From NCBI RefSeq assembly GCF_000021545.1, contig NC_012438.1, forward strand, positions 248,001 to 312,000: a stretch of DNA of 64,000 nucleotides, in the 5' to 3' direction. The DNA comes from Sulfurihydrogenibium azorense Az-Fu1 (GTDB taxonomy: Bacteria > Aquificota > Aquificia > Aquificales > Hydrogenothermaceae). A model generated the notes under the pieces. It was not told the DNA's origin. It saw nothing but the letters and a program-made list of their open reading frames with translations, and searched no databases. Shown piece by piece: positions 46,748 through 57,452 of the stretch (its first letter is position 1; each line of letters starts with the position of its first letter). Made by a program: the position numbers and the translations under genes.

Positions 46748-46850
46748 CTTTCTTTCTCCACTTTTTTATAAACTTTACACCTACTATAAAGTATAAGCCT
46801 GTAAAAAAAACCATTATGATCATAGCAGGTATAATCTTCCAAAACTCCAC
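46734..46850 (-). CDS. Small single-span membrane protein, 38 residues
   Basis: A GTG-started frame, beginning MEFWKIIPAMIIMVFFTGLY with one membrane helix and a basic tail (KKWRKK). GAGGAGA lies before the GTG. It overlaps the stop of queD by one base and the start of the next gene by 14, the same tight packing as at 46071-46229. Family unknown. Confidence 0.5.
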   Translation of the reverse strand: MEFWKIIPAMIIMVFFTGLYFIVGVKFIKKWRKKDGSN

Positions 46851-47335
46851 TACTCTCCTCTATAGGTTGCCTTTCCTGTTGCTGTTTCCCAAAGAGTTAC
46901 ACTTACAACCTTTATATCTTCTTCTAAGCCAGCTTCTTTTAACTTTTGAACTAAAAAGTCGTAAAAGTACTTAGCCAGAGCTTCCGCCGTTGGACAAAAA
47001 TCAACTTCTGTAATCTTATAACAACCAAAAAGCTCTTTAAATTTTGGATATATAGGATCGTTTACGTCTATTATAAATGAGTGGTCAAAAACGTTATCTA
47101 CTAAATCCTTTAACGCAGATTTTATATGGTAAAAATCTACTACTACATCTTGCTCGTTTAAAGTGTCAGACCCTACAGTTACTTCCAGAACATAGCTGTG
47201 TCCGTGAAGGTTTACGCACTTGTTTTCAATTACAACACCTTCAGATAACTTTGCAGTTTTTCCTGACCTTAAATCTTGCTTCCATACTCTATGTCCTGCT
47301 TCAAACCTAAATATTTTAGTTATCTCATACTTCAT
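46850..47335 (-). CDS. queD: 6-carboxytetrahydropterin synthase / 6-pyruvoyl tetrahydropterin synthase family
   Basis: A 161-residue tetrahydropterin-fold enzyme. Zinc ligands are H15 (FEAGH), H44 and H46 (NLHGH), and the catalytic Cys is C40 in the C-x3-H-x-H pattern of QueD. It would make 6-carboxytetrahydropterin for queuosine. The pattern favours QueD over PTPS, but no other queuosine gene is in the window. Confidence 0.88.
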   Translation of the reverse strand: MKYEITKIFRFEAGHRVWKQDLRSGKTAKLSEGVVIENKCVNLHGHSYVLEVTVGSDTLNEQDVVVDFYHIKSALKDLVDNVFDHSFIIDVNDPIYPKFKELFGCYKITEVDFCPTAEALAKYFYDFLVQKLKEAGLEEDIKVVSVTLWETATGKATYRGE

Positions 47336-47906
47336 CTGCTTTCCTCCTACTATCTAAATACGCTTTCAGTATAGCTGCTGCTTTTGGATCTTCTTTGGCT
47401 TTTTCTGTAAGATTCATTATAATTTCTGATTCATCTTTTTCAGCTAATTTTTCAATCTCTTCGTTAAATTCTTTTATCTCTTGGTTTGTGTCTTTTTTAT
47501 ACTTATAAAGTATATAAAGTATATACATAAACACTATAAAAATGCTGAATATTACAAACTGTATTATATTTTGAAGTAGTAATGCTTTGTTTGTATAGTT
47601 GTAGAGCTTTTCTAATTTATTATCAAGAGTTCGTTGATTTTGTTTAATCTCTTCTATATCTGACATTAGTAGTTGTAAAATTTCTTTATCCTTTTGGGAA
47701 AGACCTTTTATATTTTCTATCTGGGATAATTTTTCTTCAAGACTTTTCTGTTTTTGATATAAACGTTGTACTTGATCTTCAACTTTTTTCAGTTGCTCCT
47801 CTTTTACACCTTTATACTCTATCACTTTAGGTTCAACTATCATCTGTTCTGAAAATCCTTGAGTAGTAAAGATTAATAAAACAATCAAAAACTTAAAGTA
47901 TTTCAA
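47325..47906 (-). CDS. Exported coiled-coil protein with one membrane span
   Basis: About 193 residues. A TTG start at 47906 gives a normal signal peptide (KYFKFLIVLLIFTTQGFS); an ATG at 47936 would add ten residues and a 44-base overlap with pyrK. The mature protein has a coiled coil (about 35-115), a membrane helix (NIIQFVIFSIFIVFMYILYI) and a cytoplasmic acidic tail. Function unknown. Confidence 0.68.
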   Translation of the reverse strand: MKYFKFLIVLLIFTTQGFSEQMIVEPKVIEYKGVKEEQLKKVEDQVQRLYQKQKSLEEKLSQIENIKGLSQKDKEILQLLMSDIEEIKQNQRTLDNKLEKLYNYTNKALLLQNIIQFVIFSIFIVFMYILYILYKYKKDTNQEIKEFNEEIEKLAEKDESEIIMNLTEKAKEDPKAAAILKAYLDSRRKADEV

Positions 47907-48672
47907 TCTCTTTTGCCTCAAAAACGGGTCCTTCATAACAAACTCTTACATAATTATCTTTGCTTTTATCTTTTACAACACATCCTACACATATTCCAAT
48001 ACCACAAGCCATTCTGCTTTCTAACGATAGATAACAAGGTCTGTTTTTACTTACAGCTATCTTACTTACAGCTTTCATCATTCCCTTAGGACCACAAACC
48101 AAAAGAGGTGCTTCAGGGTTATCTTCTATTATTTTCTCTAAATCCTGAGTAACTAACCCTTTTTTACCAAAACTTCCATCATCGGTATAGTAGATAACTT
48201 CTACTTGATTTTCTTCTATCCACTCTATCATAGATAAATCTTCTTTCTTTCTCGCTCCATACAGAGCAGTGTATTTTTTACCTTTTCTCTTAATCTCTTT
48301 TATAAAAAGACTTAATCCTGCAAAACCTATACCACCACCTACTATAATGTAGTTATCGTATTCTTCTGGAAAAAGGTTATTTCCCAGTGGTCCAAGAACT
48401 TTTAAATACTCTCCTTTATTCCTTGTTGTTAAGTAAGAAGTACCTTTTCCATAAACATCATAAAACAAAGTGATTGTATCGTCCTCTATATCGGCAATTG
48501 CAAATGCTCTCCTAAGTAAAGGATCATAGTAATCTTCTAATGTTGGTTTTACCATTACAAACTGTCCTGATTTTGTGTTTTTTGCTATTTCTGGAGCTTG
48601 TAGTTTAAGAATGTAAGTTTTTCCACTTATATACCTGTTTTCTAAAATTTTACAGTCTAAATCGTAAATCAC
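47893..48672 (-). CDS. pyrK: Dihydroorotate dehydrogenase electron-transfer subunit
   Basis: A 259-residue ferredoxin-reductase-like protein. An FAD domain (YDPLLRRAFAI), NAD domain (IIVGGGIGFAGLSLF) and a C-terminal 2Fe-2S site with Cys residues in MACGIGICVGC are present. With PyrD type B it passes electrons from dihydroorotate to NAD. pyrD is not in the window. Confidence 0.92.
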   Translation of the reverse strand: MIYDLDCKILENRYISGKTYILKLQAPEIAKNTKSGQFVMVKPTLEDYYDPLLRRAFAIADIEDDTITLFYDVYGKGTSYLTTRNKGEYLKVLGPLGNNLFPEEYDNYIIVGGGIGFAGLSLFIKEIKRKGKKYTALYGARKKEDLSMIEWIEENQVEVIYYTDDGSFGKKGLVTQDLEKIIEDNPEAPLLVCGPKGMMKAVSKIAVSKNRPCYLSLESRMACGIGICVGCVVKDKSKDNYVRVCYEGPVFEAKEIEIL

Positions 48673-49136
48673 TTTTTAACCCCGTAAAATTTAAGAATTT
48701 GGTCAACGTGTCCTTTTGCTTTTACATTTTTCCAAGCTTTTTTTATATTACCATCTGTGTCTATTATAAAAGTAGACCTTATTACACCCATTGTTTTTTT
48801 ACCGTACATCGTTTTTTCTCCGTATGCACCATACTCCTGCATAACTTTTTTCTCAGTGTCTGATAAAAGTATAAAGTTCAAACCGTACTTTTCTTTAAAT
48901 TTTTTATGATTTTCAATAGAGTCTGGACTTACACCTACTACAATTGCATAGTCCTTCAATAAGTTAAAGTTATCTCTAAAGTCGCAGGCTTCTGTAGTAC
49001 ATCCAGGAGTATCATCTTTTGGATAAAAGTAAAGGATTATGTCTTTACCTTTTCCAAGATAATCTTTTAAACAAAAATTTATTTCCCTTCCATTTTCATC
49101 TATTCCTGGTAGACAAAAATCTTTTGCTTTTTCCAT
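48669..49136 (-). CDS. bcp: Peroxiredoxin, Bcp/PrxQ type
   Basis: A 155-residue thiol peroxidase. The peroxidatic Cys is C46 in YPKDDTPGCTTEACDFRD, with C51 five residues later as the resolving Cys typical of Bcp. It removes peroxides in the cytoplasm, useful for a microaerophile. It overlaps pyrK by 4 bases and lies 12 bases after hisIE. Confidence 0.95.
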   Translation of the reverse strand: MEKAKDFCLPGIDENGREINFCLKDYLGKGKDIILYFYPKDDTPGCTTEACDFRDNFNLLKDYAIVVGVSPDSIENHKKFKEKYGLNFILLSDTEKKVMQEYGAYGEKTMYGKKTMGVIRSTFIIDTDGNIKKAWKNVKAKGHVDQILKFYGVKK

Positions 49137-49148
49137 TTTTTATACCTC

Positions 49149-49775
49149 CTACTTATACCTTTTTAATAACTCTTCTTGAATATCTTTTAACTCTACTCCT
49201 GAATCAACTAATGCAACGATTAAATGAAAAAGTAAGTCAGATACTTCGTACACAATTTCTTCTTTATTTTTATTTTTAAGTGCTATTACCGTTTCTATTG
49301 CTTCTTCCCCTACTTTCTGGATAATCTTATCTGAACCTTTTTCAAACAGTTTTACGACGTAAGAATTTTCTGGTTTTAATCTTTTTCTCTCTTCAACTTT
49401 TTCGTATAGTTTATGTAAAATCTCGAAAGGTAAAGGTTTTGTATCTTTTTCTAAATTTAGATTTCTATAAAAGCAGCTTTCTTCACCAGTATGACAAGCT
49501 GGACCTTCTTCAACTACAAGGTAAATAACACTGTCCTCATCACAATCTACTTTTATGTCTATAACTCTTTGCAGATTTCCAGAAGTTTCCCCTTTTTTCC
49601 ACAAAGATTTTCTTGACCTTGAGTAGTAGGTTGCATATCCGGACTTTATAGTCTCCTGTATTGCTTCTTTATTTGCGTAAGCTTGCATCAAAATTTTTCC
49701 AGAATAATAATTTTGAGCTATAACTGGAACCAAGCCATTTTCGTTGAATTTAATAACATCCTCTAAATTAAACAA
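49149..49775 (-). CDS. hisIE: Bifunctional phosphoribosyl-AMP cyclohydrolase / phosphoribosyl-ATP pyrophosphatase
   Basis: A 208-residue fusion for steps 2 and 3 of histidine synthesis. The HisI part (1-110) has YYSRSRKSLWKKGETSGN and CDEDSVIYLVVEEGPACHTGEESCFYR with zinc Cys residues. The HisE part (about 115-205) has KVGEEAIETVIA and EVSDLLFHLIV. Length is right for the fusion. Confidence 0.95.
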   Translation of the reverse strand: MFNLEDVIKFNENGLVPVIAQNYYSGKILMQAYANKEAIQETIKSGYATYYSRSRKSLWKKGETSGNLQRVIDIKVDCDEDSVIYLVVEEGPACHTGEESCFYRNLNLEKDTKPLPFEILHKLYEKVEERKRLKPENSYVVKLFEKGSDKIIQKVGEEAIETVIALKNKNKEEIVYEVSDLLFHLIVALVDSGVELKDIQEELLKRYK

Positions 49776-49877
49776 CCAAAAACCTCAAAGTCTTACTTTT
49801 TAATCTATCATATTATAGCATCGTTTAAATTAATCTATTATATTAAGCTCCATACATCGGAAACTTATACAGAGATT

Positions 49878-51047
49878 TTAATCTCTACCAAAAATGTCTC
49901 TCGTATAAACTTTTTCTTTCACGTCTTCAAGTTCACTACTGTATCTATTAGTCAAGATAATATCTGATTCTTTTTTTAAAGTATCTAAATCTACAATCTT
50001 AAAGTCCATAAATGTACTTTCTTTTATCAAAGGCTCATATATGATAACTTCAAAATCTTTAGCTTTTAGGTACTCAATAATATCTATAATCGCAGCTTCT
50101 CTAAAGTTATCAGACTCAGACTTCATCGTAAGTCTATACACTCCTACCACTTTTGGATTCTTTTTTACAACTTGTTCAGCTATGTAATACTTTCTTGCTA
50201 TATTCGACTCTATAGTGCCTTTTATTAGATAGTGAGGAATGTTTTTTTCCATGTAGTTTGCAAGAAGCTGTTTTGTATCTTTTGGCAGGCAATAACCACC
50301 GTATCCAAAAGATGGATTATTGTAGTGCATTCCTATCCTTGGGTCTAAGCAGACACCTTCTATTATTTCCCTTGAGTTTAATCCATGACTTTCTGCAAAC
50401 GTATCAAGTTCGTTAAAAAATGCTACTCTCATGGCTAAGTAAGTGTTAGCAAAAAGCTTTATACTTTCCGCTTCCGTTGAACCGGTAAAAAGGACTGGTA
50501 CATCTTTTTTTATAGCTCCTTCTAAAAGTAAGTTGGCAAACTCTCTTGCTCTCTCACTTTTTTCACCAACTACTATCCTTGAAGGGTACAGGTTATCAAA
50601 TAGGGCCTTTCCTTCTCTTAAAAACTCTGGAGAAAAGATTATGTTATTGGTTTTAAACTGTTTTTTTACTTTTTCTGTATATCCAACAGGGATAGTAGAT
50701 TTTATCACCATAACAGCTTCAGGATTTACTTCTAACACTTCTTTTATCACAGCTTCTACAGATTTTGTGTTAAAGTAGTTCGTTATAGGGTCGTAGTCTG
50801 TAGGTGTTGCAATGATTACGTACTTAGCATTTTTATACGCTTCATTTTTATCCAAAGTAGCTTTTAGATTTAGAGGTTTTGACTTTAAGTAGTACTCAAC
50901 ATCTTTATCTATAATTGGAGATACTTTGTTATTTATCAGTTTAACTTTTGTTGGGTCTATATCTTTTAAAACCACTTCGTGGTTTTGTGCTAACAGTATT
51001 GCATTCGACAGACCTACGTATCCGGCTCCTGCTACAGCTATTTTCAT
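49878..51047 (-). CDS. ugd: UDP-glucose 6-dehydrogenase
   Basis: A 389-residue nucleotide-sugar dehydrogenase. [16 protein letters not shown] is the NAD motif, [14 protein letters not shown] is conserved, and the catalytic Cys lies in [16 protein letters not shown]. The short form and this Cys context fit UDP-glucose dehydrogenase giving UDP-glucuronate, distinct from the longer enzyme at 58074. Divergent from rph, with about 60 bases between. Confidence 0.92.
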   Translation of the reverse strand: MKIAVAGAGYVGLSNAILLAQNHEVVLKDIDPTKVKLINNKVSPIIDKDVEYYLKSKPLNLKATLDKNEAYKNAKYVIIATPTDYDPITNYFNTKSVEAVIKEVLEVNPEAVMVIKSTIPVGYTEKVKKQFKTNNIIFSPEFLREGKALFDNLYPSRIVVGEKSERAREFANLLLEGAIKKDVPVLFTGSTEAESIKLFANTYLAMRVAFFNELDTFAESHGLNSREIIEGVCLDPRIGMHYNNPSFGYGGYCLPKDTKQLLANYMEKNIPHYLIKGTIESNIARKYYIAEQVVKKNPKVVGVYRLTMKSESDNFREAAIIDIIEYLKAKDFEVIIYEPLIKESTFMDFKIVDLDTLKKESDIILTNRYSSELEDVKEKVYTRDIFGRD

Positions 51048-51108
51048 AAAATCCCTCTCTTTTAAATTGTGATAAAATATATTCTATCACACACTTAAGG
51101 AGGACTTT

Positions 51109-51882
51109 TTGAGACCGGATAACAGAAAACCAGCTCAACTTCGCCCAATCAAAATAACCAGAGATTTCAACATCTACGCCGAAGGTTCAGTTTTAATAGA
51201 GTTTGGTAATACAAAAGTCATAGTTACAGCTTCCATAGAAGACAAAGTTCCACCTTTTTTAAAAGGTTCAGGACAGGGATGGATAACAGCTGAGTACTCT
51301 ATGATTCCAAGAGCATCAGAAACAAGGTCTTTAAGAGAGGTTGTAAGAGGTTCTCCATCTGGAAGGACTCACGAGATACAGAGATTAATAGGAAGGTCGT
51401 TAAGGGCTGCCGTTGATTTAAAAAAGTTGGGAGAAAGGACTATATGGATTGACTGTGATGTTATTCAAGCAGATGGAGGAACAAGAGTAGCTTCTATAAC
51501 AGGAGCCTTTATAGCAGTAGCAGATGCCCTTATAAAACTTGAAAAAAACAACTTAGTAAAATCAAACCCACTAAAAGATTACGTAGCTGCCATAAGTGTG
51601 GGAAAGGTTAACAACGAGATAGTTTTAGATTTAAACTATCAAGAAGACTCAAAAGCCCAAGTTGATATGAATATTGTAATGACTGGCAAAGGAGAGTTTG
51701 TAGAGTTAGGAGCTACTGGAGAGGAAAATACTTTTACATATCAAGAACTTCAAAAGATGATTGAGTACGGTAAGTCTGGGATAGAAAGACTTATAAAAAT
51801 CCAAAAAGAGTTTATTGAAGGAGTTCCATCTTTAGGACACTGGGAAAGGAAGAATATAAAAGAGTTTGTTTACAAAGAATAA
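51109..51882 (+). CDS. rph: Ribonuclease PH
   Basis: A 257-residue phosphorolytic exoribonuclease that trims tRNA 3' ends. It begins with the standard [13 protein letters not shown] and has [19 protein letters not shown] and [17 protein letters not shown]. The start is TTG, eight bases after AAGGAGG. Full length. Confidence 0.96.
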   Translation: MRPDNRKPAQLRPIKITRDFNIYAEGSVLIEFGNTKVIVTASIEDKVPPFLKGSGQGWITAEYSMIPRASETRSLREVVRGSPSGRTHEIQRLIGRSLRAAVDLKKLGERTIWIDCDVIQADGGTRVASITGAFIAVADALIKLEKNNLVKSNPLKDYVAAISVGKVNNEIVLDLNYQEDSKAQVDMNIVMTGKGEFVELGATGEENTFTYQELQKMIEYGKSGIERLIKIQKEFIEGVPSLGHWERKNIKEFVYKE

Positions 51883-53187
<1,305 letters not shown>

Positions 53188-53198
53188 GGGGTAGTACT

Positions 53199-53468
53199 AT
53201 GTACGACGTAATGAAACAAGCAGAAGAAAAGTTAGTTCAAGTTGGGACTGATTTAACTGTATCAGTTATATTTTTTGTAATGTCAATCATTATCCTAACG
53301 ATTATAGCTTTTATAATTCTTACGATTAAAAATAACAAAAAACCAGCTGAGGAAAGAAAATCCCAGCTGGCTATCTTTTTAATCTCCGTTTTTACAGGTT
53401 GGGCTATCACAACCATTATTTTTGTTTACAGAATGGTAATGATAGGAATTAGCCACTTAAAACAGTAA
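53199..53468 (+). CDS. Small membrane protein with two spans
   Basis: An 89-residue protein with helices at about 18-42 and 57-82, joined by a basic loop (KNNKKPAEERK). I start it at the ATG at 53199, five bases after GAGGGGTAG, rather than the upstream frame start inside purA. Its last 12 bases overlap the convergent agmatine deiminase gene. Family not recognised. Confidence 0.68.
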   Translation: MYDVMKQAEEKLVQVGTDLTVSVIFFVMSIIILTIIAFIILTIKNNKKPAEERKSQLAIFLISVFTGWAITTIIFVYRMVMIGISHLKQ

Positions 53469-54479
53469 AGGAATCTGTTGAGTTAAGCAGTGGAACGTCC
53501 CAAGTCCTACTACAATATCGGTAGCATCTATTCCTACCACTTTTCTATCTTTGAAAACTGACTGTAAAATCTCTAATGCCAATCTATCTTTATCACATCT
53601 AAAGGTTGGGACGATAACTGCGTAGTTTGATATGTAAAAGTTTGCATAACTTGCAGGTAATCTATCTCCTTTGTAGTAAACTGGGTCAGGCATAGGAAGG
53701 GTTATTATATTTAACGGTTTTCCATGGATATCTGTAAATGTTTTAAGAATATGATAATTTTCTTGCAGTATATCATAATTATCATCATTTTTATTGTCTT
53801 CAATCACTGTTATTACTGTATCTTTATCAACAAATCTTGTAATATCGTCTATATGGCCATCTGTATCGTCTCCCACTATACCTTCTTTAAGCCAGAGTAT
53901 CTTACTTACGCCAAAGTATTTTTTTAAATTTTCTTCTATCTCTTGTTTAGACATATGGGGATTTCTGTTTGAATTTAGCAAGCAGGACTCGGTAGTCAAA
54001 AGTAAACCCTCACCGTTTACATCAATAGACCCACCTTCTAAAACCATGTCTATATCTATTCTTTCTACACCTAAATACTGAGCCATCTTAGTTGGAATCT
54101 GGTCATCTAAATCATGGGGATACTTTCCACCCCAAGCGTTAAATTTAAAGTTCAAAGCTACCAAAGTATTTTTATCTAAATCTTTTACAAAAATAGCTCC
54201 GTGGTCTCTACACCAAGCATCATTTGTAGGAAATCTATGAATTACAACCTGATTAGGGTCAACATCTTTTTCCTTCAATCTCTTTTTTAGGTCCTCTTCC
54301 ATCTCTTCATCGTTAATGTTAACATGTACCTTTTCCCCCAGACTAATCCATTTAATCATCTCAACATACTTATCTCTAACATCATCTATCTTTTCAAAAA
54401 ACGTGTCTGGATTGTAAGGGTAAGAAAGCCAAGTTCCATAATGTTTTTCCCACTCTGCAGGCATATAGAGTCTTCTCAA
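53457..54479 (-). CDS. aguA: Agmatine deiminase / peptidyl-arginine deiminase family
   Basis: A 340-residue guanidino-group hydrolase. Key regions are PAEWEKHYGTWLSYP, NDAWCRDHGAIFV, EGGSIDVNGEGLLL, DTDGHIDD and the C-terminal catalytic Cys in GLGTFHCLTQQIP. It should turn agmatine into N-carbamoylputrescine for polyamine synthesis, important in thermophiles. No downstream amidase is seen nearby. Confidence 0.9.
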   Translation of the reverse strand: MRRLYMPAEWEKHYGTWLSYPYNPDTFFEKIDDVRDKYVEMIKWISLGEKVHVNINDEEMEEDLKKRLKEKDVDPNQVVIHRFPTNDAWCRDHGAIFVKDLDKNTLVALNFKFNAWGGKYPHDLDDQIPTKMAQYLGVERIDIDMVLEGGSIDVNGEGLLLTTESCLLNSNRNPHMSKQEIEENLKKYFGVSKILWLKEGIVGDDTDGHIDDITRFVDKDTVITVIEDNKNDDNYDILQENYHILKTFTDIHGKPLNIITLPMPDPVYYKGDRLPASYANFYISNYAVIVPTFRCDKDRLALEILQSVFKDRKVVGIDATDIVVGLGTFHCLTQQIPLLF

Positions 54480-54483
54480 CTTA

Positions 54484-54891
54484 CTACCTCGTTAAAATCA
54501 TCTTTATATAAGTATTTGTAAGTCCATACTGTATCTTTATCACAATAAGCTGATTATCCTTCTTATAAGATAAAAGGGCATCTCTCCCAATGAGAGCTGA
54601 AAATTTAGTCCAACCATTCTTAGGCATCTCTCTATCAAAAAAGTTAACTAAATCCTGTATATAACCCTCTCCTTTGTAGATAAGATAAGCTCTGTAAACT
54701 CCATTACCTTCAAAAATCAAAGACTCACTTTCTAAAAACTGAAAGTTTGAAGGAATGATAAAAGTGTAATCACCTTTTCTCTCAGTTTTGGCTATGAAGT
54801 TAATAGGAGCATTTGGCTGGATAACTATCTCATTAGAAGCACAAGAGGTTAAAAACGCAATAAAACTTATTAAAATAAGAATCCTTTTCAT
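54484..54891 (-). CDS. Hypothetical lipoprotein
   Basis: A 135-residue protein with a signal peptide and lipobox LTSC at residue about 17, so a lipid-anchored envelope protein. The mature part is a small alpha/beta domain with VNFFDREMPKNGW, reminiscent of domains in which a short helix precedes an MPxNGW motif in other envelope lipoproteins. It lies between the Wzz-like gene and aguA on the same strand. Function unknown. Confidence 0.72.
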   Translation of the reverse strand: MKRILILISFIAFLTSCASNEIVIQPNAPINFIAKTERKGDYTFIIPSNFQFLESESLIFEGNGVYRAYLIYKGEGYIQDLVNFFDREMPKNGWTKFSALIGRDALLSYKKDNQLIVIKIQYGLTNTYIKMILTR

Positions 54892-54914
54892 CTCACAAAC
54901 CTCAAATTTGATTT

Positions 54915-55748
54915 TTAATATACCTTATTTTTTCTCCTATTTTCCCATGCTTCAACCACTAAAGCAACAAATAAGGATAAAAATAAAGAAGATACGAATC
55001 CTATTGCTAATATTAAACCTTTTTTAGGTTTAGAAGGAGCTGTAGGATATGAAGGAGAATTTACTACTTTAATAAAACCTTCTTTATTATTTTTGAAAAG
55101 TTCTAATAAGTAATATCCTGAAGATATTTTTTCAACTTGGTTTTTTACTAATTCCATCTTTAATTCATCTTTTTCTACCATAGCCTTTTTATACTCAATA
55201 TTCAGTAACTCTAACCTTTTTTGATATTGATTTTCTAACTGAGTTAAAAATTGGTTTAAGTTTTGGTTTACTACTTTTTTTAGTTCAATTAAATAATCTT
55301 CATTTAATTTTTTTGCTGTGTTAGGGTCATACCAAGATATAGATATTCTAAAAACTTCGTTCTTTTTATTTTGCCCTGATTTTTTATCTTGGTCTACTTT
55401 TAGATTATTTTTAATAAATTTTTCGGGTTCTATATTTAGGTTATTATTTTTTAAGACTTTTTCTGCAAGGTCCTTACTGTTTAAAATAGGTAGTATAGGA
55501 AAGTTAAGTTGAGATAGAATGTATAAAGATTCCCTGTCTAAACTCAAACTTGGAGAAGTATTAATATTTACTACTACTATTGAAGACTCAGAAGTGTACT
55601 GCTTTGGAATTGTAAAAGCTACCAATGTAGCTATTAAAGTTCCTAAAAGCGTTATTGAGAATATTATTTTTTTTCTTTTCCACAGTTTTTCAAAAAGTTC
55701 AAACAAATCTATTTCATCTTCACAATATTTTTGATTTTCCAAGCTCAT
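54915..55748 (-). CDS. Wzz-type polysaccharide chain-length protein
   Basis: A 277-residue protein with helices near both ends (about 35-55 and 247-268) and a periplasmic helical domain with coiled coil (about 165-205), the PCP/Wzz topology. The proline-rich segment SYPTAPSKPKKG before the second helix is diagnostic. It lacks a kinase domain. It would set O-antigen or exopolysaccharide length, fitting the sugar genes downstream. Confidence 0.85.
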   Translation of the reverse strand: MSLENQKYCEDEIDLFELFEKLWKRKKIIFSITLLGTLIATLVAFTIPKQYTSESSIVVVNINTSPSLSLDRESLYILSQLNFPILPILNSKDLAEKVLKNNNLNIEPEKFIKNNLKVDQDKKSGQNKKNEVFRISISWYDPNTAKKLNEDYLIELKKVVNQNLNQFLTQLENQYQKRLELLNIEYKKAMVEKDELKMELVKNQVEKISSGYYLLELFKNNKEGFIKVVNSPSYPTAPSKPKKGLILAIGFVSSLFLSLFVALVVEAWENRRKNKVY

Positions 55749-55810
55749 TTATATCGTATCTCCTTTTTTGTTATAATTAGGATGATAAAATTTTACCATA
55801 TTTTGAGATA

Positions 55811-56110
55811 ATGACGAAAAATAACCTTCGGCTTTCTGATGAAGAAATTAATGTTATAAAGATGGTTATAAAAAACTACGACCCAAATGCAAGAGTGTTT
55901 ATATTCGGAAGCAGAACAGATTTAAATAAAAAAGGTGGAGACATAGATATACTGGTAGTATCTAACAACATAGATTACAAGAAAAGAAGAAAAATAAAGG
56001 TAGATTTACTACTTGCTTTAGGAGATAGAAAAATAGATCTTATAATAACTGATAACCCTGAAAAAACAGAGTTTACAAAATTAGCTTATAAGTACGGAGT
56101 AGAGATTTGA
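55811..56110 (+). CDS. MNT-type nucleotidyltransferase domain protein 1
   Basis: A 99-residue minimal nucleotidyltransferase with IFGSR (G33-S34) and DID at D44 and D46, giving GS-x9-DxD. It could be an antitoxin-type AMP transferase. It is the first of three overlapping genes with a second MNT protein and a HEPN protein. The x9 spacing differs by one from the x10 of classical MntA. Confidence 0.82.
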   Translation: MTKNNLRLSDEEINVIKMVIKNYDPNARVFIFGSRTDLNKKGGDIDILVVSNNIDYKKRRKIKVDLLLALGDRKIDLIITDNPEKTEFTKLAYKYGVEI

Positions 56111-56415
56111 GCTTATCCAACAAAATGGATAAAGCAGAAAAGTACATACAACTTATAGTTAAGGAGCTGAAAACCTATAACCCTAAAAAGATAATCCTGT
56201 TTGGCTCAAGGGCTAAAGGTTGTTATAAAAAGCAGTCAGACATAGATATAGCAGTAGATTTAAACCTTTCTTTTAGAGAAAAGAGAAAGTTGAAAGAGAA
56301 AATTGATGAGATAAGTGGTTTATACAGTATAGATCTAATCTTTTTAGATGAAATAAAAGAAGATTTTAAAGATATTATACTTAGAGAAGGAGTTATCTTA
56401 TATGAAAAAAAGTGA
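56107..56415 (+). CDS. mntA: MNT-type nucleotidyltransferase (MntA-like antitoxin)
   Basis: A 102-residue nucleotidyltransferase with LFGSRAKG (G33-S34) and D45, D47, exactly the GS-x10-DxD of MntA. In type VII toxin-antitoxin systems MntA adds AMP to a Tyr of the HEPN toxin. A TTG start at 56107 follows GGAG and overlaps the stop of the first MNT gene; an ATG at 56125 is an alternative. It overlaps the HEPN gene by 14 bases. Confidence 0.82.
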   Translation: MSLSNKMDKAEKYIQLIVKELKTYNPKKIILFGSRAKGCYKKQSDIDIAVDLNLSFREKRKLKEKIDEISGLYSIDLIFLDEIKEDFKDIILREGVILYEKK

Positions 56416-56785
56416 TGTTTTACTAAAGATTCAAAATTTTGAAAAAGCGTTAGATAGGCTAAAAGAAGCTGTAAGTAGTGCAAAAGACGATTTAGACAAA
56501 GACGGAGTTATCCAGAGGTTTGAGTTTACAGTAGAACTTCTTTGGAAAACTTTAAAAGCTATATTAGAGTATCAAGGTTTAGAGTGTTATTCACCAAGGA
56601 GCTGTATAAAGGAAGCTTTTAAGTCAAAAATCATAGATGATGATGAGATTATTTTAGATATGTTAGAAGATAGGAACTTAAGTTCTCATGTTTACGACGA
56701 TGAGGTTAGTAGGAAAATCTTTGAAAGGATAAAAAACGTGTATATAGAATACTTGGAAAATTTAGATTTAAGGCGTAAACTTTAG
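56402..56785 (+). CDS. hepT: HEPN-domain protein, HI0074/HepT-like toxin
   Basis: A 127-residue helical protein of the HI0074 substrate-binding family. It carries R91-x4-H96-x-Y98 (RNLSSHVY), the RNase active-site and AMPylated-Tyr motif of HepT toxins. Its gene overlaps the MNT gene. The pair probably acts as a type VII toxin-antitoxin; an alternative reading is a stand-alone nucleotidyltransferase plus binding subunit. Confidence 0.83.
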   Translation: MKKSDVLLKIQNFEKALDRLKEAVSSAKDDLDKDGVIQRFEFTVELLWKTLKAILEYQGLECYSPRSCIKEAFKSKIIDDDEIILDMLEDRNLSSHVYDDEVSRKIFERIKNVYIEYLENLDLRRKL

Positions 56786-56815
56786 TATGTAAGTAATTTT
56801 TTTGGGAGGTTTAAC

Positions 56816-57436
56816 ATGGGAACATCTCAGATTATTGATAAAAATAAAAAAATAAAGAAAAGGAAAGTACCAAAAGAGTTAATATACGAGATGAGATACG
56901 GAAAACCCATATACTACAGAGATTACGACAAAGTTTTAGAGGGAGAGAAAACACTAGAAGAAGTTATGGGAAGCAGTAAATTACAAGTATTTATTATTTC
57001 AGTTATACTTGATTTCCTATTTAAAACTCTAAACAGTAAAAATTATATAATTGCAACCAACGAAGCAGGCTTTCAATGGGCACCAAGAACTTGGAGAAAC
57101 CTTGATATAGCCATATTTGACAGGAAAAAACTCTTAGAAGAAGGAATAAACAACAAATATGCCAAAACTCCTCCAGAAATTGTTATTGAGATAGATACAA
57201 AAGCAGATCTAAGAAAGTACGGAGACTTTATGAACTATCAAAGGGAAAAAACTCAAGACTTGTTAGACGCAGGTGTTAAAAAAGTAATATGGTACACAAC
57301 CTTTGACAAAAAAGTTATGGTAGCAGAAAAAGACAAACCTTGGATAATTACAGACTGGAATTATGAAGTTGAGATAGTTGACAACCTAAAACTCAACCTT
57401 GGAGAGATCTTAATTAAAGAAGTTGAAAACAAATAA
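56816..57436 (+). CDS. Uma2-family (DUF820) nuclease-like protein, copy 1
   Basis: A 206-residue protein with a PD-(D/E)XK-like core: NLDIAIFDR, then PPEIVIEIDTKAD. The Uma2 family is abundant in cyanobacteria and some thermophiles; its function is unknown. It is adjacent to a related copy (57453), from which it has diverged to a moderate level, so the tandem is not recent. GGGAGG precedes the ATG. Confidence 0.78.
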   Translation: MGTSQIIDKNKKIKKRKVPKELIYEMRYGKPIYYRDYDKVLEGEKTLEEVMGSSKLQVFIISVILDFLFKTLNSKNYIIATNEAGFQWAPRTWRNLDIAIFDRKKLLEEGINNKYAKTPPEIVIEIDTKADLRKYGDFMNYQREKTQDLLDAGVKKVIWYTTFDKKVMVAEKDKPWIITDWNYEVEIVDNLKLNLGEILIKEVENK

Positions 57437-57452
57437 TAATCCGGAGGAAATT

